Assembly: GCF_003610255.1 (NCBI RefSeq)
Contig: NZ_RAPS01000001.1
Span: forward strand, 3,720,001-3,784,000
DNA length: 64,000 nucleotides
Reading direction: 5' to 3'
Source: Streptomyces sp. TLI_171
GTDB lineage: Bacteria > Actinomycetota > Actinomycetes > Streptomycetales > Streptomycetaceae
Shown: positions 24,590 through 32,637 of the stretch, piece after piece
Layout of the letters: the number at the start of each line of letters is the position of its first letter
Position numbering within the stretch: the stretch's first letter is position 1
Made by a program: the position numbers and the translations under genes
Notes under the pieces: generated by a model
Seen by the model: only the letters and a program-made list of their open reading frames with translations
Databases searched by the model: none
Told to the model about the DNA's origin: nothing

Positions 24590-25294
24590 ATGAGCATGTT
24601 GACTCCCCGGGGTTTGAAGGGGAAGCAGTACCGGGTCACCGGCAACGCCTATCCCCGACTCGGGCGCCCCACCCGCCGCGGCCGCAGGGTCGCGCTCGCG
24701 CTGGGCGGCGTACTGATCCTCGGACTGGTCTCGGTCGGCGGCGTCCAGCTGTACGACGTCTTCACCGGGAAGACCAAGCACGCCGGCGCGCAGGCGTGCG
24801 CCGGCGTCTCCGGCAAGCCGCTGGCCGCCCCGGAGAACAGTGCGGCCGCGAGCACCTCCCCGTCCGCCGCCGGCTCGCCGGCCGCGTCGGGGGCGCCCGC
24901 GCCGGCCCCCAGCAACACCGCCGTGCCGCAGCCCGCCGCGGTGACGGTCAACGTCTACAACGCCACCGACAAGGCCGGCCTGGCGGCCCGCACCGCCGAC
25001 GAGCTCAGGAAGCGCGGCTTCGTGGTCGGCAAGGTCGGGAACGCGCCGGCCGCGCTCGACAAGAAGGTGCCCGGCGCCGCGCAGGTGGTGAGCGGCCCCG
25101 GCGGGCTCGGCGCGGCCACCCTGCTGGTCTCCCAGGTCGCCACCGCCACCAGCACCGAGGACACCCGCGCCGACGCCACCGTCGACCTGGTCATCGGCGA
25201 CACCTTCACCGCCCTCGCCGACCCGACCCAGGCCGCGGCCGCGCTCGCCGAACTCACCAAGCCCTCCCCCACCCCGGAGCCCGGCCACTGCTGA
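24590..25294 (+). CDS. LytR C-terminal domain membrane protein
   Basis: The 234-aa protein has a basic cytoplasmic N-terminus, one membrane helix (VALALGGVLILGLVSVGGV, about residues 34-52), a Ser/Ala/Pro linker and a LytR_C domain (VNVYNATDKAGLAARTADEL, then RKRGF). It lacks the LCP catalytic domain, so it is not a wall-polymer ligase by itself. The ATG at 24590 follows GGGGGAG. Transcription ends at the long hairpin at 25309. Confidence 0.9.
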   Translation: MSMLTPRGLKGKQYRVTGNAYPRLGRPTRRGRRVALALGGVLILGLVSVGGVQLYDVFTGKTKHAGAQACAGVSGKPLAAPENSAAASTSPSAAGSPAASGAPAPAPSNTAVPQPAAVTVNVYNATDKAGLAARTADELRKRGFVVGKVGNAPAALDKKVPGAAQVVSGPGGLGAATLLVSQVATATSTEDTRADATVDLVIGDTFTALADPTQAAAALAELTKPSPTPEPGHC

Positions 25295-25308
25295 GCGCAC
25301 CACCGCAC

Positions 25309-25353
25309 AAGCACAGGAGCCCCCACCCGGATCGGGTGGGGGCTCCTGTGCTT
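25309..25353. terminator. Very strong bidirectional hairpin terminator
   Basis: Perfect 20-bp arms (25309-25328 and 25334-25353) close a 5-nt loop. It separates the convergent LytR_C and upp genes and is one of the longest perfect stems in the window. Confidence 0.92.
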
Positions 25354-25382
25354 CCTGTGCGGGAGGCCGCTGGTGCGCGTGC

Positions 25383-26018
25383 TCAGCCGGCCGTGCCGTA
25401 GAGGCGGTCGCCCGCGTCGCCGAGGCCCGGAACGATGTAGCCGTGCTCGTTGAGCCGCTCGTCGAGGGCGGCGGTGACCACGGTGACGGGGGTGTCCGCC
25501 AGCTCGCGCTCCATGACCGCGACGCCCTCGGGCGCGGCCAGCAGCACCACCGCGGTGACGTCCGTCGCGCCGCGCTCGAGCAGCATCCGGATCGCGGCGA
25601 CCAGCGTGCCGCCGGTGGCGAGCATCGGGTCGAGCACGTAGACCTGCCGGCCGGAGAGGTCGTCCGGCATCCGGGTCGCGTAGGTGGAGGCCTCCAGGGT
25701 CTCCTCGTTGCGGACCATGCCGAGGAAGCCGACCTCGGCGGTGGGCAGCAGCCGGGTCATGCCGTCGAGCATGCCGAGACCGGCCCGGAGGATCGGAACC
25801 ACCAGCGGGCGCGGGTAGGACAGCCGGGTGCCCCGGGTCACCGCGACGGGAGTGGTGATCTCGACCGTTTCGGTCCGGACGTCCCTGGTCGCCTCGTACG
25901 CGAGCAGGGTCACCAGCTCGTCGGTGAGCCGCCGGAAGGTCGGCGAGTCCGTGCGCTCGTCGCGCAGGGTGGACAGCTTGTGGGCGACCAGCGGGTGGTC
26001 GACGACGTGGAGACGCAT
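25383..26018 (-). CDS. upp: Uracil phosphoribosyltransferase
   Basis: The 211-aa enzyme has the PRPP loop [10 protein letters not shown] (residues 128-137) and the C-terminal uracil-binding signature [13 protein letters not shown]. It converts uracil and PRPP to UMP in pyrimidine salvage. The ATG at 26018 ([10 protein letters not shown]) is standard for actinomycete Upp. It is monocistronic, facing the LytR_C gene through the strong terminator. The upp-tadA-tRNA-Ser-sigma factor order resembles the S. coelicolor core chromosome as I remember it. Confidence 0.97.
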   Translation of the reverse strand: MRLHVVDHPLVAHKLSTLRDERTDSPTFRRLTDELVTLLAYEATRDVRTETVEITTPVAVTRGTRLSYPRPLVVPILRAGLGMLDGMTRLLPTAEVGFLGMVRNEETLEASTYATRMPDDLSGRQVYVLDPMLATGGTLVAAIRMLLERGATDVTAVVLLAAPEGVAVMERELADTPVTVVTAALDERLNEHGYIVPGLGDAGDRLYGTAG

Positions 26019-26185
26019 GGCAACGACGATAACGGGCCCGGGTACGTGTGTACGACTCCGTACGAACCGGGACGAGCCGGGACGAGCCGGGAGGACCGGC
26101 CGCGCGACCCGGAATGCGGCCGGAATCACGGAAGTCGGGCCGCTCCTGTGGTATCGGCGGGCCTCATCTGGGAAAGTCGGAACCT

Positions 26186-26434
26186 ATGAAGAGCAACCCG
26201 ACGCGGGCATCGACCGCCGGCGCGGGCGGGTCAGGCTCGACAGACGAGTCCCGTCCGGCGTCCGAGGACGGCGCGCCGAGCGCCGCGGAGACCGACGCGC
26301 AGCGGCGAAAGCGCCGGGCCGTGTTCCTCCGCGAGCTGGCCGAGGCCCGTGAACTGCGCGCCCGGGTGCAGCCGAGACGGACCAAGGAACGCCGGATGCG
26401 CGAAGCGTTGCGGATGCGAACCTTCCGGATCTGA
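26186..26434 (+). CDS. Small basic hypothetical protein, 82 aa
   Basis: MKSNPTRAST begins a disordered, Ser/Gly/Ala-rich half, followed by a charged helix (RAVFLRELAEARELRARV) and a very basic tail (RRTKERRMREALRMR). It looks like a small nucleic-acid-binding or scaffold protein; no family is recognised. The ATG at 26186 is the first after the divergent upp promoter region. Codon use is that of a real gene. Confidence 0.6.
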   Translation: MKSNPTRASTAGAGGSGSTDESRPASEDGAPSAAETDAQRRKRRAVFLRELAEARELRARVQPRRTKERRMREALRMRTFRI

Positions 26435-26440
26435 CCTGGC

Positions 26441-26457
26441 CCGGGGCCGCGCCCCGG
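26441..26457 (+). terminator. Short hairpin after the small basic protein
   Basis: CCGGGGC and GCCCCGG arms (7 bp) close a 3-nt loop just after the stop at 26434. A weak terminator is plausible. Confidence 0.4.
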
Positions 26458-26720
26458 ACCTCGATTGCGCCCCGCGAGCGCCCGAACGCCCCCCACCGCA
26501 AGGGGTCCGACGGTCAAGATCCGCACGTCGACCGGCCGGAAGCCGGCCATTCCGACACGACCTGCGAAGACGCGCTGCCGAACACCCCCCGCAGCGGCGG
26601 GCTTTCTGTCACGATGCGGTGGGACGGTCCGAACAGCGGACCGCCTTCTGGCGCGGGGGCGGCCGGACCGCACCCGCCCGAGATCGCCGACAGCCGAGAC
26701 CAATCTTGGGAGTGTCCCTG

Positions 26721-27281
26721 GTGGCGTACTTCGCTGCAGTGCTTGCTCGCACCGGTGCCGGGTGGGACGTGAGCGAGACCGAACTCGACGACGTAGAGAC
26801 CCTGGCCGACCTGACCGACCTGGCCCGCGAAGCGGCCGAGGACGATGACACCGTGCTGGTCTTCATCGAGCAGGAGGACGCCTGGTTCGCCCTCCTGCGG
26901 ATCGACGGTGAGGACGACCCGCGGATCTTCGTCTCGGACGCGGCCGCCGCGGCGCGCAGCTCGTACGGGGCCGTGCTCACGGACGAGTTGATCGAACAGG
27001 ACGGGGAGGCCGACTTCGACGACCTGGACGGCCTGGTGGCCGAACTCGACGACGAGGACGACGACGCGACCGCCGAGACCGAGGACGACGAGGACGAGCC
27101 GGCGGCCGGGCGGGGCGCGACCCCGATCGGGCCGATCGGCGACTCCGAGCTGCTGACCGAGTACGGGATGGCGGCCGCCGACCTGCTGGAGCTCGCGGGC
27201 GAGGGCGCCGCGCCGGGCGACGCGCTCGGCGAGATCGCCGAGGCGCTCGGCTGCAGCGAGGTACTGGAGGCCGTTCGGTAG
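26721..27281 (+). CDS. tRNA adenosine deaminase-associated protein
   Basis: The 186-aa acidic protein (AYFAAVLARTGAGWDVSETE, long Asp/Glu runs near residues 100-130) is the conserved partner found immediately upstream of tadA in actinobacteria. I prefer the GTG at 26721 because TGGGAG lies ~8 bp upstream and the family consensus begins near here; the in-frame GTG at 26712 adds three residues. The stop lies 29 bp before the likely tadA start, so they are cotranscribed. Molecular role unknown. Confidence 0.85.
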   Translation: MAYFAAVLARTGAGWDVSETELDDVETLADLTDLAREAAEDDDTVLVFIEQEDAWFALLRIDGEDDPRIFVSDAAAAARSSYGAVLTDELIEQDGEADFDDLDGLVAELDDEDDDATAETEDDEDEPAAGRGATPIGPIGDSELLTEYGMAAADLLELAGEGAAPGDALGEIAEALGCSEVLEAVR

Positions 27282-27310
27282 CGGCGGGCCCGGTGTCCGA
27301 CACTGGGTCC

Positions 27311-27850
27311 ATGCAGCCCGTCCCCCCTCCGCCCCTCACCCTCGGCGAACGGCCGCGGATCGCCCCGCTGCCCGCCCCCGTACGCCCCGACCCGGTACGC
27401 GACCGCTGGCGGGACCAGATGCGCCTCGCCATCGAGGAGGCCGCGCTGGCCACCGCCACCGGTGACGTCCCGGTCGGGGCGTTCGTCCTGGGCCCGGACG
27501 GCGCCGTGCTGGGGCGCGGCCACAACGTCCGCGAGGCGGTGGGCGACCCCACCGGGCACGCCGAGGTGGTGGCGATCCGTCAGGCCGCCGCGAGCGTCGG
27601 GGAGTGGCGGCTGAGCGGCTGCACCCTGGTGGTCACCCTGGAGCCCTGCACCATGTGCGCGGGCGCGATCGTGCTCTCCCGCCTGGACCGGGTGGTCTAC
27701 GGCGCCCTCGACCCGAAGGCCGGCGCGGCCGGGTCGCTCTTCGACGTGATCCGCGACAACCGCCTCAACCACCGCCCCGAAGTGGTCCCCGGCGTCCTCG
27801 CCGAGGAGTGCACCGCCCAACTGCGGGCCTTCTTCGACACCCACCGCTGA
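27311..27850 (+). CDS. tadA: tRNA-specific adenosine deaminase
   Basis: The 179-aa deaminase has the zinc site HAE (residues 83-85, with catalytic Glu) and PCTMC (112-116). It converts A34 to inosine in tRNA-Arg(ACG); two genes for that tRNA lie in this same window at 55341 and 55451. The N-terminal ~35 residues before RDQMRLAIEEA are Pro-rich and poorly conserved, so the true start (GTG 27293, ATG 27311 or later) is uncertain. It ends 54 bp before tRNA-Ser(CGA). Confidence 0.93.
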   Translation: MQPVPPPPLTLGERPRIAPLPAPVRPDPVRDRWRDQMRLAIEEAALATATGDVPVGAFVLGPDGAVLGRGHNVREAVGDPTGHAEVVAIRQAAASVGEWRLSGCTLVVTLEPCTMCAGAIVLSRLDRVVYGALDPKAGAAGSLFDVIRDNRLNHRPEVVPGVLAEECTAQLRAFFDTHR

Positions 27851-27904
27851 CCACCGCCCGCAACGGATTTCGTCCGTCCCTGCCGATCCGGTAGAGTTCC
27901 CCTC

Positions 27905-27994
27905 GGTAGCGTGTCCGAGCGGCCAAAGGAGCACGCCTCGAAAGCGTGTGTGGGGGCAACTCCACCGTGGGTTCGAATCCCACCGCTACCGCCA
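27905..27994 (+). tRNA. tRNA-Ser(CGA), AICE insertion target
   Basis: The acceptor arm GGTAGCG (27905-27911) pairs with CGCTACC (27984-27990), followed by discriminator G and encoded CCA (27992-27994). The anticodon loop CTCGAAA gives anticodon CGA at 27939-27941, closed by CACGC/GCGTG. The long variable arm and GTTCGAATCC T-loop are typical of tRNA-Ser. The gene is intact at the left junction because the integrated element restores the 3' part from the anticodon arm onward. Confidence 0.97.
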
Positions 27995-28048
27995 CTGAGC
28001 AGGACAGACGAAGGCCCCCGACTGGAGACAGTCGGGGGCCTTCGTCGT
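27936..28048. repeat. attL: 113-bp direct repeat (left copy)
   Basis: It begins in the anticodon arm of tRNA-Ser(CGA) (CCTCGAAAGCG...), covers the rest of the tRNA, CCA and the downstream terminator, and ends CTTCGTCGT. It is identical to 41703-41815 over all 113 bases. The base before the repeat differs (G here, A at the right copy), fixing its edge. Confidence 0.96.
28008..28045 (+). terminator. tRNA-Ser terminator, duplicated with att
   Basis: The 17-bp arms (28008-28024 and 28029-28045) close a GAGA loop. The hairpin lies within the att repeat, so an identical copy exists at 41775-41812. Confidence 0.92.
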
Positions 28049-28051
28049 AGC

Positions 28052-28070
28052 GGTCTCATTTTTGGTCTCA
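28052..28070. promoter_or_regulatory. Paired GGTCTCA motifs beside attL
   Basis: GGTCTCA occurs at 28052-28058 and 28064-28070, 12 bp apart, 3 bp inside the left att repeat. The same pair with the same 12-bp period occurs inside the right end (41588, 41600). They are candidate integrase or Xis arm-binding sites. Confidence 0.4.
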
Positions 28071-28130
28071 GTTCGGCGGAAGTCGCAAACTAGTCGCCCG
28101 GTTGGGGGAGACCGGCTACCTTCTCTCCGT

Positions 28131-29042
28131 ATGGACGACTCCCTCTCGTTCGCCGCCTTCGTCGATGGCGCACAGAAGGCCGCGCATCGAGCCATGGAGG
28201 ATCATGGCCGCGGTGACTACGACGAGTTCGCTCTCCACGCCGGAGTCGCGGTTGAGAAGCTGGCCAAGGGTGTTCTAGTCCAGAAGAACCCGCTGTACAT
28301 CGTCGACATGCGCGGCGGCGCGGAGATGCTGTTCCACCTCGGAGGCCATCGCCTGGCCCGCAAGGTTCGGACGATCGGGGCAACTGAAACACTCGCCCGG
28401 CTCCGGATGCTTGATGTCTCGCTTCCTGGCGCGCAGCTTGACCTCTTGATCGACATGCGTAACGGAGTTGCGCACTCCGTGGCCAGCAGCCAGGCAAAGT
28501 CGCTTCTCCCAACGTTCGCCGAGACTGTCACCGCCTTGGCGAACGAAGCAGCCGAGGACATCGAGCGATTTTGGGGCCGGTGGGCAGACACCGCGCGTAC
28601 CGCCGTAGACGGCAAGAGCAGTCAGGTCGAGCGCGATGTGATGATCCGCATTCGCCAGGCTCGGCACCGCTTCGACGACCGGTTTGCTGGTCTCCCGGAA
28701 GGTGCCAAGGAGCAGGTTCTCAGTGCTCGGCGGATCCCAGAGCAGTTCACCATTACGACCTTGCCAGACAGTCCCATGGCGGTTCTCAGGTATACCCCAG
28801 TGTGCCCTGCATGCGGTGGCCAGGCGTCAACGGTTTACACGCTCAGCACATCGACCAGCACCACCACGACGATGAACGCCACGGCATTCGCCTGCCAGCT
28901 CTGTGGCCTGGAACTCGACGACTTGGAGGAGATCAGGGCGGCCGACCCGGGAACCGAGACCTGGCCATTGCAGGTTTGCCTCTCTCACAGTTCCCTATTT
29001 CCAGCCGAAACAGTCACCCTCGGTGAAGCCCGCGCTGGATGA
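28131..29042 (+). CDS. HEPN-like Rx4H protein with zinc-ribbon tail
   Basis: This 303-aa protein is not a named family I can cite. Residues ~25-145 are all-helical and contain the HEPN-type RNase motif RNGVAH (Arg110, His115; Rx4H) preceded by LLIDM, with an upstream helix pair (EFALHAGVAVEKLAKGVLVQ) like HEPN domains. The C-terminal part has CPAC (225-228) and CQLC (255-258) with CGG/CGL turns, a zinc-ribbon pattern. The ATG at 28131 opens the frame; no clear ribosome site precedes it. Base composition is visibly less GC-rich than the chromosome. It lies between attL and the integrase, a place where AICEs carry cargo, and has no obvious antitoxin partner. Likely a toxin, abortive-infection or RNA-processing factor. 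Confidence 0.7.
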   Translation: MDDSLSFAAFVDGAQKAAHRAMEDHGRGDYDEFALHAGVAVEKLAKGVLVQKNPLYIVDMRGGAEMLFHLGGHRLARKVRTIGATETLARLRMLDVSLPGAQLDLLIDMRNGVAHSVASSQAKSLLPTFAETVTALANEAAEDIERFWGRWADTARTAVDGKSSQVERDVMIRIRQARHRFDDRFAGLPEGAKEQVLSARRIPEQFTITTLPDSPMAVLRYTPVCPACGGQASTVYTLSTSTSTTTTMNATAFACQLCGLELDDLEEIRAADPGTETWPLQVCLSHSSLFPAETVTLGEARAG

Positions 29043-29155
29043 CGGTCGGCTCGTGTGGAGCCCCTCCAACAGGTGAGGCTCCACAGGCCTTGAGCTGCCA
29101 ACTGATCGCGCCACTACCCGCTACTCCAGCTAGAGCACGGTGGACCTATCGGCGA

Positions 29156-30388
29156 TCAGGACAGTTCGACGGCATCGCTCGCCGCTTTCCAAATAAGTCC
29201 GCCGATCTGCTGGGCCACGTCCCGCCGGACCCGCTTCGTCACGTGCTGGTACCGGTGGGCCATGGCGGTGCTCGACCAGCCCATGATGTCCATCACGATC
29301 CGCTCGGGCACACCGAGGATGAGCAGGATCGTGCCGGCGGTGTGGCGGGCATCGTGGAGGCGGCCGTCCCGGAGGCCGGCGGCCTGGAGAAGCCGCTTCC
29401 ACTCGTCCCAATCGGTCCGTGGGATCAGCGGCTGGCCGGTCTCGGTGGCGAAGACCCACCCACCGTCCTGCCAGAGCTGCCGGGCCTGGAGCCGCTCCCG
29501 CTCCTGCTCCTCCTGGTGGAGCCGGAGCACCTTGATGAGCTGATCGGGCAATCCGATCAGCCGCTTACCCGCCTTCGACTTGGTGGGGGCCGCCTGCTTG
29601 TTCGTCCGGATCCGCTCGGGGCACCGGCCGGCGTGCTTCTTCCCGCAGGACTCGCCCTCGCAGCCGTGACGGTACTTCGGCCGCTGCATGCTCTGGCGGA
29701 CCCAGAGAGTTCCTTCGTCCAGGTCGATGTCCGTCCACTGGAGTCCGAGCGCTTCGCCCTGCCGCAGTCCGAGCGCGAGGGCGACCGCCCACCGGCCGCT
29801 GTTCCGGCGCTTGCCCGCCTCCAGCAGAAGCCGCTGCACCTCCTCGACCTCGTACGGCGTCACCTCCTCCTCTTCCACCTTGGGCGCCGTGGCCAGGGAG
29901 GCTACGTTGCGAGTGATGTGCCCGCGCCTCACCGCCTGGTTGAGCGCGGCCCGGATGGTGCGGTGGGCCTGGTGGGCGGTGGCGGGCTTGCTGCCGTTGT
30001 CCTGCATCTTCTTGTAGAAGCGCTCCAGGTGTTCCGGCTCAAGCTTCTCCAGCCGGTGAGCGCCCAGCCCGGGGATCAAGTGGACGTTGACCGCCACCCG
30101 GTAGCCGGACAGGGTGTTCGGCCGGACCGACAGAGCCGCAATGTTCTCGACCCAGTGGGTGAGCCAGGACGTGACGGTCCACTTCTTGCCGGCCTTCGGG
30201 ATGTTGCCCTCGTCCCGCTTCTTCTCCAGCTCCCGGACCTTCTTGGTGACCTCGGCCCGGTTCTTGCCCCTGATGTGACGCCGGTCGGGGGTGCCGTCGT
30301 CCTTCACACCGACGGTCACGCGGCCGTGCCACTTGCCGTCCTTGTCCTGGTAGATGCTCGAAGCGCCGTTCGGCTGACGGGTTGCCAA
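29156..30388 (-). CDS. int: Tyrosine recombinase (AICE integrase)
   Basis: The 410-aa integrase has an N-terminal arm-binding domain (SIYQDKDGKWHGRV), a SAM-like core-binding domain (~70-160) and the catalytic domain with Arg209 (LGLRQGEALGL), HDAR (His345, Arg348), Trp371 (MGWSS) and nucleophile Tyr380 (AHRYQHV). Between Arg209 and the HxxR box is an insertion with Cys243, Cys248 and Cys256 (HGCEGESCGKKHAGRCP), possibly metal-binding, as in several Streptomyces element integrases. It starts 14 bp after the excisionase stop. It should recombine the 113-bp att sites in tRNA-Ser. Confidence 0.96.
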   Translation of the reverse strand: MATRQPNGASSIYQDKDGKWHGRVTVGVKDDGTPDRRHIRGKNRAEVTKKVRELEKKRDEGNIPKAGKKWTVTSWLTHWVENIAALSVRPNTLSGYRVAVNVHLIPGLGAHRLEKLEPEHLERFYKKMQDNGSKPATAHQAHRTIRAALNQAVRRGHITRNVASLATAPKVEEEEVTPYEVEEVQRLLLEAGKRRNSGRWAVALALGLRQGEALGLQWTDIDLDEGTLWVRQSMQRPKYRHGCEGESCGKKHAGRCPERIRTNKQAAPTKSKAGKRLIGLPDQLIKVLRLHQEEQERERLQARQLWQDGGWVFATETGQPLIPRTDWDEWKRLLQAAGLRDGRLHDARHTAGTILLILGVPERIVMDIMGWSSTAMAHRYQHVTKRVRRDVAQQIGGLIWKAASDAVELS

Positions 30389-30401
30389 GGGTGAAGCCTC
30401 C

Positions 30402-30644
30402 TCAGGCTGCGATCGGGGCGAAGCCGGACTCCTGCATCCGGCGGCGGACGTACTGAGTCAGCGCCTCGGCCGGCACCCGGCGGAGGCGACCGATGGGGAT
30501 GCTCGGGACCTCGCCCGTACGGATGAGGGCGAACATGGTGGTGCGGCCGACACCGAGGCGGCGGGCCGCCTCTTCGACGGTGAGGGCGATGAGGGTTGAG
30601 TCGTGGTCCTGCGTGGCCGAGAGCTGGGGCAGGTTGGTGCTCAA
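30402..30644 (-). CDS. xis: Excisionase-type helix-turn-helix protein
   Basis: The 80-aa protein has an excisionase/MerR-like winged HTH: LTVEEAARRLGVGRTTMFAL followed by IRTGEVPSIPIGRLRRVPAEA. It starts with TTG at 30644, supported by GGGAGG about 7 bp upstream. It precedes int by 13 bp on the same strand, the usual xis-int order of AICEs. It should direct excision together with Int. Confidence 0.93.
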   Translation of the reverse strand: MSTNLPQLSATQDHDSTLIALTVEEAARRLGVGRTTMFALIRTGEVPSIPIGRLRRVPAEALTQYVRRRMQESGFAPIAA

Positions 30645-30777
30645 TGTGGTCCTCCCTGTGGCTCAGGCAGGCCGGACTGCTGACACATCCACCAGAACCG
30701 ACTCAACCTGTGCTGACCGGTTCTGAGCTGGTGTTCGGAGCCTTCTTGCCGTGCGTGTGTCCGAGGTGGGGATTTCT

Positions 30778-30981
30778 GCGTCACAGCGTCACCGTCGTCA
30801 CGCGGGCTTCTGACCTGTGGTTTTGCGTGGCGCGGGGGCTGGGGTGTGCGTCATGGGTGTGTCACGGGCTGCGTTATCTGGTGACGCGGTGACGCAGGGG
30901 TGACGCAGCGGCCGTCGTCTGCGTCACGGCTTTCGCCGCAGGTCGGGGGTGGTTTTCCGGCCCGCGTGACGAAGGTGACGC
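30778..30981. repeat. GTGACGC boxes, candidate replication origin
   Basis: The 515-bp gap 30645-31159 holds no gene. Its central part has GCGTCAC/GTGACGC boxes in both orientations: 30778, 30786, 30881, 30889, 30900, 30921 and 30975 exact, with close variants at 30796, 30848 and 30966. They lie between the rep genes and xis. The clustering resembles plasmid iterons; it could be the AICE origin or the binding site of a regulator of xis-int. Confidence 0.45.
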
Positions 30982-31091
30982 AGCGTCTCCCTACTTAGGA
31001 CAAAAGAAGGGGTTTCTGTTCTGGGGCGGGTGCGCCTCAGAACGAGAAGGAGGAGCCGCTGCGCGGCACGCTCTGGGGCGGCGCAGCCGCC

Positions 31092-31143
31092 GAACAGCAA
31101 GAGGAGCACCCAGGCGTGGCGGGCCGTGCTCTTCTTGCTGTTC
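31092..31143 (-). terminator. Hairpin downstream of replication genes
   Basis: The 18-bp arms 31092-31109 and 31126-31143 pair with one mismatch across a 16-nt spacer, just beyond the replication ATPase stop at 31160. It probably ends the long leftward transcript before xis-int. Confidence 0.65.
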
Positions 31144-31159
31144 ATTCTTTGAGGCCGGG

Positions 31160-32635
31160 TCAGAACAGCGGGTGCCGTTCGTGCGGGGGCGTGGGGGCGG
31201 GGCGGGCCATCTCCAGGTAGCGGCCTTCGCGCGTGCGGCCGGAGTCGATGAGGACCCGGCGGGCGGCGAGGGTGGGCTGGAGGCGCTTGAGCCGGTCGGA
31301 GAGCACCTTTCCGGTGGTGGGCCACCCCTTGGGCAGGGAGCGGAGTTCGTCGCCCGCGTAGAGGCGGCTGAGGGACGCCAGCCACTCGGTTGAGGTCATG
31401 CGCTGTGCCCCGCCCGGTTCGATGGTCTCGGCGTGCTTGAGGACGGTCTGCGCGAGCAGGTCGCCTTCGATCACGTCGTCGTTCAGGTCGTCCAGGCTGG
31501 CCCGGTAGGCGGGGAGCGCACCGAGCCCGGTGGCGGCGTCGAGCTGCGCGCACAGGTGCGCGAAGTCCGCCATCCGCAGGTCTGTCGGAGTCTCCGCCTC
31601 CGCCGCCCGAACCTTCACCGTCAGGTCGAGCAGCGACCCGAGGACGATCGGCAGCACCTCCGCATACTCCGCCCACAGCTCCGCCTCGGTGCGGCGGACG
31701 GCGGGCCGCTCCAGCCGCAGCGGCAACAGCCGCTCCGCCAGGTCGGGCCGGATCACGCCCACGTCGATCCCGGTCAGCAGCAGCGGCCGCCGGTAGGAGG
31801 CGCGGTGCACGTCGCCGTCGGTGAACAGGGCACGCTTGACGCTCTCCGCCCCGGTGACGATGCAGCACATCGCGTCCGACAGGTCCGGGGTCATGTGGGA
31901 GAGGTTGTCGAGGGCGGTGACCCAGCCGGCCGCGACGGCGGCGATCAGGTTCTCCTCGTCCTTCGGGGCGCGGCGCAGGTCGCCGCTCATGCCCTCGATG
32001 ATCCGCACGAGCATGCGGCCGCCGGTGGACTTGCCCGCGCCCTGCGGTCCGGTGAGGAACGGGGCCGGCACGGGGACGGACGGGCCGAGGCAGCCGATCA
32101 GCCAGGCGATGGCCAGGCACTCGGTCGGCGCGTCGGCGAAGTTGCACAGCCTCAGCAGCAGATCGAGCCCTTTGCCGTCGGTGTCCTTGACGGGGAGGGG
32201 GAGTTCGCCGGTGAGCTGGGTGCGTCGCCAGCACACCTCTCGCGGGTCCGGGGTGAGGATGTCCCAGCCGCCCGGGTGGATCCGCACCGACTTCCCGTCG
32301 GCGCGGCCCAGGTCGAGCCACGTCGCGCCGTCGAAGCCGGGGGCGACGCGGATGTGGACGGGCTGCACGTCCTCGGACAGGGCGAGTGCTTCGATCAAGT
32401 CCAGTGCCTCCTTGAGCGCGGTGCCGTTGAACACGCCGAGCCCGTCCCGGTAGAGACCGACCATGAGTTCCTGGCGGTGGCTGCCGGTGGTGCCCTGGGA
32501 GCGGATCGGCCGGGCGACGGGGTTGCCGTTGCGCTGGGCGTAGACGGTGCCGTCGGCGGTGCGGAAGTACCGGAAGTGGGAGTGGGCGTAGTCGGCGATG
32601 ACCTCACGCCCCGGGTTCTTCTCGTCGTCGCTCAC
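31160..32635 (-). CDS. AICE replication ATPase (primase-associated helicase-like)
   Basis: The 491-aa protein has a P-loop FLTGPQGAGKST (residues 193-204), a second acidic motif around VTALDNLSHM and an arginine-rich sensor region (RPDLAERLLPLRLERP), the layout of AAA+/SF3-like ATPases that partner prim-pol proteins in actinomycete elements. The GTG start at 32635 is 2 bp after the prim-pol stop, so the two are coupled. It should unwind or load at the element origin during autonomous replication. Confidence 0.85.
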   Translation of the reverse strand: MSDDEKNPGREVIADYAHSHFRYFRTADGTVYAQRNGNPVARPIRSQGTTGSHRQELMVGLYRDGLGVFNGTALKEALDLIEALALSEDVQPVHIRVAPGFDGATWLDLGRADGKSVRIHPGGWDILTPDPREVCWRRTQLTGELPLPVKDTDGKGLDLLLRLCNFADAPTECLAIAWLIGCLGPSVPVPAPFLTGPQGAGKSTGGRMLVRIIEGMSGDLRRAPKDEENLIAAVAAGWVTALDNLSHMTPDLSDAMCCIVTGAESVKRALFTDGDVHRASYRRPLLLTGIDVGVIRPDLAERLLPLRLERPAVRRTEAELWAEYAEVLPIVLGSLLDLTVKVRAAEAETPTDLRMADFAHLCAQLDAATGLGALPAYRASLDDLNDDVIEGDLLAQTVLKHAETIEPGGAQRMTSTEWLASLSRLYAGDELRSLPKGWPTTGKVLSDRLKRLQPTLAARRVLIDSGRTREGRYLEMARPAPTPPHERHPLF

Positions 32636-32637
32636 GG

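Noticed and set aside
28052-28070. GGTCTC as engineered type IIS cloning scars
   Set aside because: The motifs are embedded in natural element ends with symmetric spacing at both sides and no vector sequence around them.
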